Part shown: positions 13,379 through 21,104 of the stretch, in pieces | How positions within the stretch are numbered: the stretch's first letter is position 1 | Layout: every line of letters begins with the position of its first letter | From: an uncultured Spirochaetales bacterium | GTDB lineage: Bacteria > Spirochaetota > Spirochaetia > Sphaerochaetales > Sphaerochaetaceae | NCBI GenBank assembly: GCA_934276485.1 | Contig: CAKQTE010000022.1 | Span: 1-21,957 of the forward strand | Direction of reading: 5' to 3' | Length of the DNA stretch: 21,957 bases | Notes under the pieces: generated by a model | Database searches by the model: none | The model's input: the letters and a program-made list of their open reading frames with translations, nothing else | What the model was told of the DNA's origin: nothing | Position numbers and translations under genes: made by a program

Positions 13379-14632
13379 ATGAAAAAAAGGATTCTGTCAC
13401 TCGTTCTTATTATCCTAACTGCATCTCTAGTATTCGCACAGGGTGCACAGGAAGCTAAGGCAAACGAAAAATCAACAGTACGTGTAATGGTTTGGTCAAG
13501 TACTCTCGACACCAAGCTTGTTCCAAATGATATTGAAGCTAAATTTGAAGCTGCTTATCCTCAATATGACCTAGTATTTGAGTCTGTAGAGTATGATTCT
13601 CTCGATTCCCAGACTCTTCTTTCTCATAGCACAGGAAATGATTACGATGTTATTATGGTTAACCATTCATCACTGCCAACATTCGTTTCTGGTGGTGTAG
13701 TTGCTCCAATTGATGACGTCGTAGCTAACCTCGACATGGAGTACTATTCAAGGAAGGCTGTTGACGCAAGTAAGTTCAATGGTCACTGGTATGGCATTCC
13801 ATTTGATCCAGACTGCAGAATTCTTGCTTACAATCAGAAGATCATCTCAGAGCTCGGATTTGATGCTCCAAAGACAACAGATGACGTACTTGCAATTGCA
13901 AAGGCTGGATTCGAGAAGGGATACTATGCAATGGCTGGTGGTCTAAATAGAAACACATTCTGTATTTATGACCTTGGTGGATTCATGCTTTGCTGGGGAA
14001 TCAACGTATATACACAGGATGCAAACGGCAAGTATATCTGTCAGCTAAATACTCCAGAAGCTGTAGACTACATGAAGTGGGCTCAGGAAATGTACAAGTA
14101 TATGCCACATGATGGTAACCTAGACAACTCAACAGCTCGTTCATGGTTCGCACAGGGCCAGGTTTTGATGCTATGGTGGACACCAAGCCAGATCGCATCT
14201 GTACTTCCAAAGTTTGCTAACCGCGAGGATTGTGCATTTGCAGAGATGCCACTAGGTCCTTCAGGTGTTAACGGAAGTGCTATGGGTGGCTATATGTGGT
14301 CAATGGGATCAGGAGCTGAGAACCCAGAAGGCGCAAAGGCATTTATCCAGTGGGCATTGCAGCCAGAGATGCAGGGACAGATCTGTCGTGGTCTTCCAGC
14401 TGATAGCAGAGCATATGACTATGCACCATACAACATTCCTGAATACAACATGTTCAGAGAGCAGATTTCAAAGGCAGAGTATCCAGTACCTCTTACAAGC
14501 GTACTCTTGCAGGTATTCGATACTTGGAACAGAACATATGCTAAGTGTTTGATGGGCGAAATCACACCAGAAAAGGCTTGTGAGATCGGATACAAGGAAG
14601 TTCAGGCTATTCTTGATACTATCAACAAATAA
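13379..14632 (+). CDS. Sugar ABC transporter substrate-binding protein (CUT1 type)
   Basis: A 417-residue periplasmic protein of the extracellular solute-binding family 1 (maltose/UgpB-like). Signal peptide residues 1-21 (MKKRILSLVLIILTASLVFAQ region) end in VFA before QGAQEA. No lipobox cysteine is present. Mature-domain hallmarks are RVMVWSS at the first beta strand, YDVIMVNHSSLPTFVSGGVV, WYGIPFDPDCRILAYN, and MGGYMWSMGSGAENPEGA with AFIQWAL near the end. Start choice: ATG 13379 follows AAGGA by eight bases and opens a classic signal peptide; ATG 13370, three codons earlier, is a less likely alternative. It is the first gene of a nine-gene rightward operon and is followed by a stable intercistronic hairpin. 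Several aromatic residues (W, Y) in the mature part suit stacking against a sugar ring, but the ligand is unknown. Confidence 0.88.
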   Translation: MKKRILSLVLIILTASLVFAQGAQEAKANEKSTVRVMVWSSTLDTKLVPNDIEAKFEAAYPQYDLVFESVEYDSLDSQTLLSHSTGNDYDVIMVNHSSLPTFVSGGVVAPIDDVVANLDMEYYSRKAVDASKFNGHWYGIPFDPDCRILAYNQKIISELGFDAPKTTDDVLAIAKAGFEKGYYAMAGGLNRNTFCIYDLGGFMLCWGINVYTQDANGKYICQLNTPEAVDYMKWAQEMYKYMPHDGNLDNSTARSWFAQGQVLMLWWTPSQIASVLPKFANREDCAFAEMPLGPSGVNGSAMGGYMWSMGSGAENPEGAKAFIQWALQPEMQGQICRGLPADSRAYDYAPYNIPEYNMFREQISKAEYPVPLTSVLLQVFDTWNRTYAKCLMGEITPEKACEIGYKEVQAILDTINK

Positions 14633-14648
14633 TTAATTTGATTCTTAG

Positions 14649-14692
14649 GTGTGTCCCTCTGTCCTTAAAGAGCTATTCTTGGGGGGACACAC
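14649..14692 (+). promoter_or_regulatory. Intercistronic hairpin after the CUT1 binding-protein gene
   Basis: GTGTGTCCC (14649-14657) pairs with GGGACACAC (14684-14692), and three further pairs (two of them G-U) extend the stem to 12 bp. No T-run follows on the plus strand. It lies 16 bases after the binding-protein stop and 16 bases before the permease start. The likely role is to protect the upstream message or attenuate downstream expression, not full termination. Confidence 0.7.
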
Positions 14693-14708
14693 TATTTAGA
14701 GGTTAAAA

Positions 14709-15596
14709 ATGAAAAAACCACTCGGAGAGAGAATATTACCATATTTGTTTATAGCACCAGCTTTTATAATGATTGCTGTATTTTTGCTATATCCAATGAT
14801 TCACAACTTGATTTTAAGCTTCTTTAATTATTCTTTAGCCTCTATCAACAGACCTTTCGTTGGTTTTGATAACTATTTAAAAATGTTTAAAGAAACAAGA
14901 ATGTGGCAGGCTGTTGGCCGAACTGCCATATGGACAGCAACTAACCTTGTTATTGCGATCCTTATTGGTGTTGGAGCTGCATTTTTGCTATTTACACGCT
15001 TCAAAGGCAGTAGTGTCTTGAAGTCTGTAATCCTGATTCCATGGATTCTTCCTAGTGTTATCACAGGATATATATTTGCATTGATGATGAACGAAAAAGC
15101 AGGAATCATAACATGGCTTCTAAGATCCTCTGGCCTCGTAAGCCCAAGTTTCTCGTTCTTCAATAATGGTCCGCTATCAATGTTGGCAGCCATTCTTGCA
15201 AACGTTTGGAGAGCTTTTCCTTTCTTTACGCTTATGATCTATGCAAAGCTATGTACAATCCCGACAGATCAAGTTGAGGCTGCGAAGCTTGAAGGGCCTA
15301 GCGGTTTCCAGCTTTTCATATATGTTTATCTACCATTTATCAGAGACGTATTGGCATCTTGTGTATTCTTGTGCTTCATTTGGACTTTCAATGCATATGA
15401 CATCATGAAGGTAATGACAAATGGAGGACCTGCAGATATGACAACAACAATGTCTATCTTGATTCAGAGAGAGGCATTCTCGTACTTCTCACTTTCAAAT
15501 GCATCCACCATGAGTGTTATCGCATTTGTAATCATGCTAACTATCATCATTATTGCTAAATCCATTGCAAGGATTGTGAGGAGGAACAATGACTAA
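14709..15596 (+). CDS. Sugar ABC transporter permease 1 (MalF/UgpA-type)
   Basis: A 295-residue inner-membrane subunit of the CUT1 importer. Six hydrophobic segments are visible, starting with LPYLFIAPAFIMIAVFLLYP (about 10-29), a typical opening for this family. The EAA loop that contacts the ATPase reads EAAKLEGPSGFQLFIYVYLP, with the conserved glycine. NGGPADMTTT after it is also a UgpA/MalF hallmark. ATG 14709 follows AGAGG by six bases. Its 3' end overlaps the next permease gene by eight bases, indicating translational coupling. Together with the next gene it forms the heterodimeric membrane channel for the sugar bound by the upstream binding protein. Confidence 0.92.
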   Translation: MKKPLGERILPYLFIAPAFIMIAVFLLYPMIHNLILSFFNYSLASINRPFVGFDNYLKMFKETRMWQAVGRTAIWTATNLVIAILIGVGAAFLLFTRFKGSSVLKSVILIPWILPSVITGYIFALMMNEKAGIITWLLRSSGLVSPSFSFFNNGPLSMLAAILANVWRAFPFFTLMIYAKLCTIPTDQVEAAKLEGPSGFQLFIYVYLPFIRDVLASCVFLCFIWTFNAYDIMKVMTNGGPADMTTTMSILIQREAFSYFSLSNASTMSVIAFVIMLTIIIIAKSIARIVRRNND

Positions 15597-16434
15597 CAAA
15601 GTTACGAATAAGCGTTCTTTGGGATCATCCCTAGTAATATATTTGTTTGCTATACTTTTATTTATAATAATCCTATTTCCTTTCTATTGGATTATTTGTA
15701 CCTCCTTTAAAGAAACACTGGACATCTACGTTGTTCCACCAGAGATGTTCCCAAAGAGCTTTAATTTTTCTAACTATCTGGCTGCGTTCAATCAATACAA
15801 GGTTCTGTCTTTCTTGATGAACAGTATTAAGGTAACACTCTTTACTGTGTTGTTTACAACTCTCATCGGAAGCCTGGCAGCATTTAGTTTGACGAGATTG
15901 AACTTCAAGGGGTCTAAAGCACTTCGTAGCTTCTTGGGAGTAACTCAGATGTTTCCTGTTGTAGTATTGCTTGTTCCTTTGTTTATTTTCTGTACAAAGG
16001 TTGGTATGTACAATAAGCTTTCATCTTTGATCCTTCCATATATTGCATTGCAACTTCCAGTATCGATTATCCTACAGTCAGGATATTACAAGGATGTTCC
16101 AATATCACTAGAAGAAGCTGCAAAGCTTGATGGTTGTTCTACAATCCAGATCTTTATTCGCATATTCCTTCCACTAGTTACACCTGGAGTTGTAGCTACT
16201 GCAGTATATACATTCATTCAGGTTTGGCAGGAATTCTTGATTGCATCTTCATTGATTACAAAGAAGGCTTCTTACACCTTGACTGTTGGTCTTACGACAT
16301 TCAAAGGCGATGAGATGACAGATTGGGGTTCTTTGATGGCAACTAGCGTTATTATCGCTATCCCAGCACTTATCCTCTTCAACCTCTCTCAAGAGTTCTT
16401 CATCAATAAGGTTGCTGGAAGCGTAAAAGAATAA
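15589..16434 (+). CDS. Sugar ABC transporter permease 2 (MalG/UgpE-type)
   Basis: A 281-residue inner-membrane partner of the preceding permease. After a basic N-terminus come six hydrophobic segments. The region FPFYWIICTSFKETLDIY (from about residue 25) is typical of MalG-like proteins, and the EAA loop is EEAAKLDGCSTIQIFIRIFLP. The ATG lies within the end of the previous gene, and a strong GAGGAGG (15578-15584) precedes it by four bases. The next gene starts two bases after its stop. No ATPase gene follows, which is unusual for a self-sufficient system but common in bacteria that share one MsmK/UgpC-like ATPase among CUT1 importers. Confidence 0.92.
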   Translation: MTNKVTNKRSLGSSLVIYLFAILLFIIILFPFYWIICTSFKETLDIYVVPPEMFPKSFNFSNYLAAFNQYKVLSFLMNSIKVTLFTVLFTTLIGSLAAFSLTRLNFKGSKALRSFLGVTQMFPVVVLLVPLFIFCTKVGMYNKLSSLILPYIALQLPVSIILQSGYYKDVPISLEEAAKLDGCSTIQIFIRIFLPLVTPGVVATAVYTFIQVWQEFLIASSLITKKASYTLTVGLTTFKGDEMTDWGSLMATSVIIAIPALILFNLSQEFFINKVAGSVKE

Positions 16435-16436
16435 CA

Positions 16437-17357
16437 ATGGTTGTAACAGTAACACTCAATCCATGTATTGATAGAACCATAAAGATCAAATCATTTCTTT
16501 ATGGTTCCATGAATCGAATGACAGATAGTAAGAGAGATGTCTCTGGCAAAGGAATAAATGTGTCTCTTGCCTTGAACAATCTTGGCGTTGAGAATAAAGC
16601 GCTAGGCTTTATTTTCAAGGATAATAAGGATTTCTTTCTCTCAGAGCTTAAAAAACTAGGTCTTGATTTTATAGGAGTTGAGGTTCCAGGAGAGCTGAGG
16701 GAAAACATAAAGATTTGGAATGAGGAGGATTCTTCAACTACTGAAATCAATCAAAAGGGCGCAAAAGTCGATGAGTGTGCTTGGCTTGAGTTCAAAGAGC
16801 TATATAGTCGCGAGATAGCTTCTGCATCAGTAGTAGTGCTATCTGGAAGCATCCCTCAAGGGTTACTGGCAGACTCTTATCGAGAGCTGGTTGAGATAGC
16901 TAACAAAATGTCAATTAAAGTCATTCTGGATGCAGAAGGAGAGCTTCTTAGAAATGGAATTGAAGCATGTCCTTTCTTGATAAAACCAAACCAATATGAG
17001 TTTGAAAAGACATTTGGTTCTATCGAATCCATTGCAGATATTGTATCTGATTTGATTGAAAGAGGGTGTGTTGAGGATGTTGTAGTATCACAAGGAAAAG
17101 ATGGTGCGTCGATCTATAGCAAGGAAGGGGCGTATTATGCACCTCCTGTAGACGTGACTGCAAAAAGTGCTCAGGGCGCTGGAGATAATATGGTTGCTGG
17201 AATCATAAAAGCATATCTGGAAGGAAAGGGTCCTTCTGAGATGCTTAAATATGGTACAGCTGCTGCAACTGGTTCGTTGGAAGTAGAAGGGACTGGAGCA
17301 ACTACATATGCTCTGTTCTCCTCTTATTTGGATAAAACTAAGGTTTTGGAGATCTAA
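16437..17357 (+). CDS. PfkB-family kinase, 1-phosphofructokinase/tagatose-6-phosphate kinase type
   Basis: A 306-residue cytoplasmic kinase of the FruK/LacC branch of the ribokinase fold, which phosphorylates a ketohexose phosphate to a bisphosphate with ATP. Family marks are TLNPCIDRT (6-14), VSGKGINVSLALNNLG (35-50), ELRENIKIW and TEINQKG for the phosphosugar site, SGSIPQG (136-142), LIKPNQYE and the catalytic GAGDNMVAG. D250 is the base. The residue after it is Asn where Ser is usual. Its start codon lies two bases after the permease stop and it is followed after one base by the small kinase. The aldolase two genes downstream would be the natural consumer of its product. Substrate (fructose-1-P, tagatose-6-P or another phosphate) cannot be decided from sequence. 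Confidence 0.85.
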   Translation: MVVTVTLNPCIDRTIKIKSFLYGSMNRMTDSKRDVSGKGINVSLALNNLGVENKALGFIFKDNKDFFLSELKKLGLDFIGVEVPGELRENIKIWNEEDSSTTEINQKGAKVDECAWLEFKELYSREIASASVVVLSGSIPQGLLADSYRELVEIANKMSIKVILDAEGELLRNGIEACPFLIKPNQYEFEKTFGSIESIADIVSDLIERGCVEDVVVSQGKDGASIYSKEGAYYAPPVDVTAKSAQGAGDNMVAGIIKAYLEGKGPSEMLKYGTAAATGSLEVEGTGATTYALFSSYLDKTKVLEI

Positions 17358-17358
17358 T

Positions 17359-17928
17359 ATGGCTATTTTGATTATTTTTGCAGGTAAAGCAGGAACAGGC
17401 AAAACAACCTTATCTAGGATAATTGCAAAGGAAGAGAAGATTGCTTATCTGGATTACGATACTCTAAACCAGAGCTTCCTCACTTCAATTGAAGAAAAGA
17501 ATGGATTGCAGAATAAGGACAGATATGGATTTTATAGGGAATGGAGAGAGCCCTGTTATTCAACTCTCTTCAATGAGATAGTTGAGAATCTTAACTTAGG
17601 TATTTCCTTGATAGTTTCAGCTCCTCTTACCCAGGAGCTTCAAGATAGTTCTTTTCCAGAGAAACTTAGACAAGAGATCAAGGAAGAGTTCTCTCTTCTT
17701 CTTTGTTATATGGCTCCCGGAATGGATATCCATAAGAAGATGGTAAAAGAGAGAAATAGCATCAGAGATGAAGATTTTTTGAGCAATGAGGAGAGATTCG
17801 ATCAAACGCTCTCTCCTGAAATGCCTAAGTGGGATGAGAGTGAAACAATCATCCTCTCATCTGGTGATATCGAAAAGAATAAAGAAATTGTTTTAGAAAG
17901 AGTAAAAGCTCTTAGGAGGACTGTATGA
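17359..17928 (+). CDS. Small P-loop kinase of unknown substrate
   Basis: A 189-residue protein with a clear Walker A at the N-terminus, GKAGTGKTT (9-17), after a hydrophobic strand MAILIIFA. The layout is that of small nucleotide-kinase-fold enzymes: a DYDTLNQ segment after the second strand, ISLIVSAPLTQEL in the middle, and RNSIRDEDFL in the likely lid region. I do not recognise a named family; it resembles predicted AAA_33/zeta-toxin/gluconate-kinase-like kinases in size only. No toxin partner is present. The operon position (one base after a PfkB gene, four-base overlap with the aldolase gene) argues for a metabolic role, such as phosphorylating a sugar, sugar acid or polyol. The start at 17359 avoids an upstream extension to 17308 that would overlap the PfkB gene and add 17 unrelated residues. 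Confidence 0.72.
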   Translation: MAILIIFAGKAGTGKTTLSRIIAKEEKIAYLDYDTLNQSFLTSIEEKNGLQNKDRYGFYREWREPCYSTLFNEIVENLNLGISLIVSAPLTQELQDSSFPEKLRQEIKEEFSLLLCYMAPGMDIHKKMVKERNSIRDEDFLSNEERFDQTLSPEMPKWDESETIILSSGDIEKNKEIVLERVKALRRTV

Positions 17929-18785
17929 GTTTAGTAACAATGAAGTATGAGATGATGAAGGCCATGAAGGGCGGTTATGCTGTTCCTGCATTCAACTTCT
18001 TCTCATTTGACAACCTTGTAGGAATTGCAAAGGCTGCAGCTGAAAAGAAAAGCCCTGTAATTGCTATGGCAACAACAAGCGGAATCAAGGTTATGGGAGA
18101 GAAGGCTGTTGTAAAGATGGCTGAAGGCGTTGCCGCTGACTATGGCATTGATATGATCCTGCACTTGGACCATTGCACAGATATCGAACTATTAAAGAGA
18201 TGTGTAGACAATGGATTTACTTCTGTTATGATTGACTCTTCCAAGAAGGAATTTGAAGAGAATATGGAAGACACCAGAAAGGTTGTTGAGTACGCAGCTA
18301 GATATGGTGTAAGCGTTGAAGCAGAGCTTGGTCACGTTGGTGGCAAGGAAGATGATATCGTTGTTGATGATATGGCAGTGATGTTCACTCAGCCAGACAA
18401 GGCTTTGGAATTTGTTAATGCAACAGGTATCGATGCTCTTGCTGTTGCTGTAGGTACTGTTCATGGATTCTACAAAGCAGAGCCAAAACTAGACTTCGAT
18501 CGTATCGCTCAGATTCATGCACTTCTTCCTTCAACACCTCTTGTTCTTCATGGTGGTACAGGTGTTCCTTATGATGATTTCAGAAGAGGAATTCAGCTTG
18601 GAATAAGAAAGATCAATGTTGGCACAGAGCTTAAGGTTCATGGTGTATTTGACACATCTGTCGCAGGCTACAATGATCCAGCTTCAAAGAGCGACCCTAG
18701 AGCTGTTAGTAAGCTTGTAATAAACAAGGTTTCATCAATTTGTAGTGAAATCATCGATGTAATGGGTAGTGAAAACAAAGCATAA
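17925..18785 (+). CDS. Class II ketose-bisphosphate aldolase (FbaA/GatY family)
   Basis: A 286-residue zinc-dependent aldolase that splits a ketose bisphosphate (or related phosphate) to dihydroxyacetone phosphate plus an aldehyde. The active-site blocks are all present: AVPAFNFFSFDN near the N-terminus; HLDHC, with catalytic D82 and zinc ligand H83; EAELG (E134); AVGTVHGFY (zinc ligand H180); VLHGGTGV (zinc ligand H209); and INVGTEL for phosphate binding. Length and motifs suit the GatY/KbaY/IolJ-like subgroup as well as fructose-bisphosphate aldolase. AGGAGG (17914-17919) precedes the ATG, which overlaps the previous stop by ATGA. Placed between two PfkB genes, it is probably the cleaving step of the pathway encoded by this operon. 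Confidence 0.93.
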   Translation: MSLVTMKYEMMKAMKGGYAVPAFNFFSFDNLVGIAKAAAEKKSPVIAMATTSGIKVMGEKAVVKMAEGVAADYGIDMILHLDHCTDIELLKRCVDNGFTSVMIDSSKKEFEENMEDTRKVVEYAARYGVSVEAELGHVGGKEDDIVVDDMAVMFTQPDKALEFVNATGIDALAVAVGTVHGFYKAEPKLDFDRIAQIHALLPSTPLVLHGGTGVPYDDFRRGIQLGIRKINVGTELKVHGVFDTSVAGYNDPASKSDPRAVSKLVINKVSSICSEIIDVMGSENKA

Positions 18786-18799
18786 GAGAGGCGATATAT

Positions 18800-19705
18800 A
18801 TGAACTCCATCTTGACCATAGGCCTTAGTCCAACATTCCAGAAACAGATAGTTTTCTCCTCATTTAATGAAAATGAGGTAAATAGAAGTAATCTTCATAA
18901 AGAGGTTTGCTCTGGAAAAGCTATCAATGTTTCGCGAGTACTATTGCATCTGGGTGTTCCAAGTACGAATATAACACAGCTTGGCGGGCCTAGGGTTGAG
19001 GAGTTTCTGTCTCTTTGTAAAAAAGAATCAATCAATGTTAAACATATCCTGGTTGATAAAGCCATAAGAACATGTATAACTATCCTCAATGAAGAGAAAC
19101 ACACATCAACAGAGCTTGTCGAAGAAGCTCAAGAGGTGGATGAACACGCTTCCGAGCGCCTGTTTAAGCTCTTTCTTGAGGAGATTGATAATCATCAAGC
19201 TGTCGTGATCTCAGGTACAAAGGCAAAGGGTTTCTCTAAAGATCTGTTTCCTTCTATTGTCGCAGAGTGTAACAAGAGAGGGATTATGACAGTTTTGGAT
19301 ATCAAGGGAGAGGACTTGAAAGCAACTCTTCCTTCTCATCCAACTATAATCAAGCCAAATCTTTCTGAATTCTGTTTTACTTTTGGCTTAGGGAAGAATA
19401 TCCTTGAAGCAGATACTAATGAAGAGATGAAGGCTAAAGTCGAGGAAATTACAAGAGATATTTACAACAAGTATGGCACTAAGAGTGTAATTACAAGAGG
19501 TAAATATGATACTTGGCTCTTTGATGGAGAAGAATTCAGAACTGTCAAAAACAAACCAATCAAGGTTGTAAATACCATTGGCTGTGGGGATACCCTTACT
19601 GCGGCATTGACTTATTCTCTAGTGAAGGGAGAGGTCCTTGAGAATGCTGTCGCATTTGGCATGGAGTGCGCTCAAAAGAAAGCTACACATCTCTTTTCGT
19701 TATAG
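18800..19705 (+). CDS. Second, divergent PfkB-family carbohydrate kinase
   Basis: A 301-residue cytoplasmic kinase of the same fold as the first PfkB protein but clearly not a recent duplicate. It begins ILTIGLSPTFQKQIVF instead of TLNP.ID.T, carries CSGKAINVSRVLLHLG (37-52), SGTKAKG, TIIKPNLSEF and the catalytic NTIGCGDTLTAAL, in which D264 is kept. The usual GAGDS/T reads GCGDT. The changed phosphosugar motifs (no RENIKI or TEINxxG) suggest a substrate different from the first kinase, possibly an unphosphorylated sugar or a phosphosugar of another configuration. GAGAGG lies eight bases before the ATG. Fourteen bases separate it from the aldolase gene and 13 from the FGGY kinase gene. Confidence 0.82.
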   Translation: MNSILTIGLSPTFQKQIVFSSFNENEVNRSNLHKEVCSGKAINVSRVLLHLGVPSTNITQLGGPRVEEFLSLCKKESINVKHILVDKAIRTCITILNEEKHTSTELVEEAQEVDEHASERLFKLFLEEIDNHQAVVISGTKAKGFSKDLFPSIVAECNKRGIMTVLDIKGEDLKATLPSHPTIIKPNLSEFCFTFGLGKNILEADTNEEMKAKVEEITRDIYNKYGTKSVITRGKYDTWLFDGEEFRTVKNKPIKVVNTIGCGDTLTAALTYSLVKGEVLENAVAFGMECAQKKATHLFSL

Positions 19706-19718
19706 AAGAGGCTGAAAG

Positions 19719-21104
19719 ATGGAGTACTATGTTGGTTATGATATTGGAACAACGAATTTGAAATGCTTATTGCTTTCAAGTGATGGAATAATTGAAAAGG
19801 TCATAAAGGAAAGTACTCCTAAAATAAAATATAAGTCATATCTGTTTTTTGATTTAAAGAGGATTGAGACTTTTGTAGATCAAACTCTAGACGAGCTTTG
19901 TGCTAGTTATCCTGTAAAAAGTGTAGGTTTTTCTACAATCGGAGAATCTATTATTCCGATTAAGGATGGAAAAGCTATTTGTAATCCACCATTATGGGAT
20001 GAAAAGGACATTACAAGCACGAAAGAAGAACGGGAGAAGATTGAAGCTTTTGCAACAAGTGAAATAATAGGGACGCTTACTAAGCCATTGTTTTCCATTC
20101 ATAAAATACTTTGGATGAAGAGAGAACTAGAAGGAGTAAGAAATGCAGACTTATTTCTTCCTCTTTCATCTTATTTTGTTTATAGAAAAACAGGTGTTGC
20201 TGCTTGGGATTATTCTCAAGCTTCCCGTTCTGGTGTCTTTGATATTAGAAGGAAAGAGTGGATAGGGGAGCTTTTGAATTACTTTTCGATTCCCCTTCCA
20301 GAAAGAATTCTTCCAATGGGATCTTTTGTTGGAAATAATAATGGTATTTCATATGGTTTAGGCGGACATGATCACATTGTAGGCTTTTATGGTATAGAGA
20401 AGACATTCGGGGACACCGATAAAGTCTTATATTACTCATCAATGGGCACATCGGAGGTTATGGCAACGCTTGTGGATGAGAGCAAAACATCTTCTTTCAT
20501 TCCTAGTGCAAAGGGGTATTTGCAACCAGCATTCTTTCCTGATATGTATACTGCAACTCGTTCTTTTAGATCATTTGGCTCTATGCTTGAAAGCATAAGA
20601 ACACTTACATCTTTTAGCTCAACATATGAAGATGCAAATTTTGAAATAGAGAAACTTGCAAATTCTACGCCTCCCTGTTTGTTTACAAGCGTTGGCGATT
20701 TCATTCAAAAGGATTCAGACAGTACTTGGCTTAATATCTATAAGATTAAGCGAGGATGCAAGAAAGAAGAGCTAGTGGAAGGAGCTTATCTATATCTATC
20801 TGTAGTTTCTGAGATAATGAGAGAAAGCTTGGAAAAACAATACTCTTTGAATAATGACGGATTGTTTGTAGTTGGAGGTGGAATAACAAAGAATAAGACA
20901 TTTCTTTCTTATCTTTCCTCTTCTATCAAAAATCCTGTATTGCTTCTTGATACTGAAGAGATCAGTGCATTAGGTGCTGCGCTAGTTGGACAGAATACAG
21001 TTTCTGATGAGCATGTACCGATTAAGTATTCTGAGATTGAAAAGAGTGCAAAGTTGAAATCCTTAGTACAAGAAACCAAAAAATGTTATGAGGCGCTGTT
21101 TTGA
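19719..21104 (+). CDS. FGGY-family carbohydrate kinase
   Basis: A 461-residue cytoplasmic kinase of the xylulokinase/glycerol kinase superfamily, which phosphorylates free sugars or polyols. The N-terminal half starts with the phosphate-binding loop YDIGTTNLKCLLL (D8-T12). The hinge contains GLGGHDHIVGF, where D218 is the catalytic base. The C-terminal half has the nucleotide-binding blocks YYSSMGTSEV, VVGGGITKN and EISALGAALVG. At 461 residues it is slightly shorter than typical xylulokinases (about 480-500). The aromatic and acidic residues that define substrate do not match a named subfamily that I can recognise. GAAGAGG precedes the ATG by seven bases. As the only kinase here of a family that acts on unphosphorylated substrates, it could perform the first step after uptake. 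Confidence 0.87.
   Translation: MEYYVGYDIGTTNLKCLLLSSDGIIEKVIKESTPKIKYKSYLFFDLKRIETFVDQTLDELCASYPVKSVGFSTIGESIIPIKDGKAICNPPLWDEKDITSTKEEREKIEAFATSEIIGTLTKPLFSIHKILWMKRELEGVRNADLFLPLSSYFVYRKTGVAAWDYSQASRSGVFDIRRKEWIGELLNYFSIPLPERILPMGSFVGNNNGISYGLGGHDHIVGFYGIEKTFGDTDKVLYYSSMGTSEVMATLVDESKTSSFIPSAKGYLQPAFFPDMYTATRSFRSFGSMLESIRTLTSFSSTYEDANFEIEKLANSTPPCLFTSVGDFIQKDSDSTWLNIYKIKRGCKKEELVEGAYLYLSVVSEIMRESLEKQYSLNNDGLFVVGGGITKNKTFLSYLSSSIKNPVLLLDTEEISALGAALVGQNTVSDEHVPIKYSEIEKSAKLKSLVQETKKCYEALF

Noticed and set aside
17359..17928. Zeta-type toxin of a toxin-antitoxin pair
   Set aside because: No small antitoxin gene is adjacent, and the gene is locked into a metabolic operon by one-base spacing and a four-base overlap.
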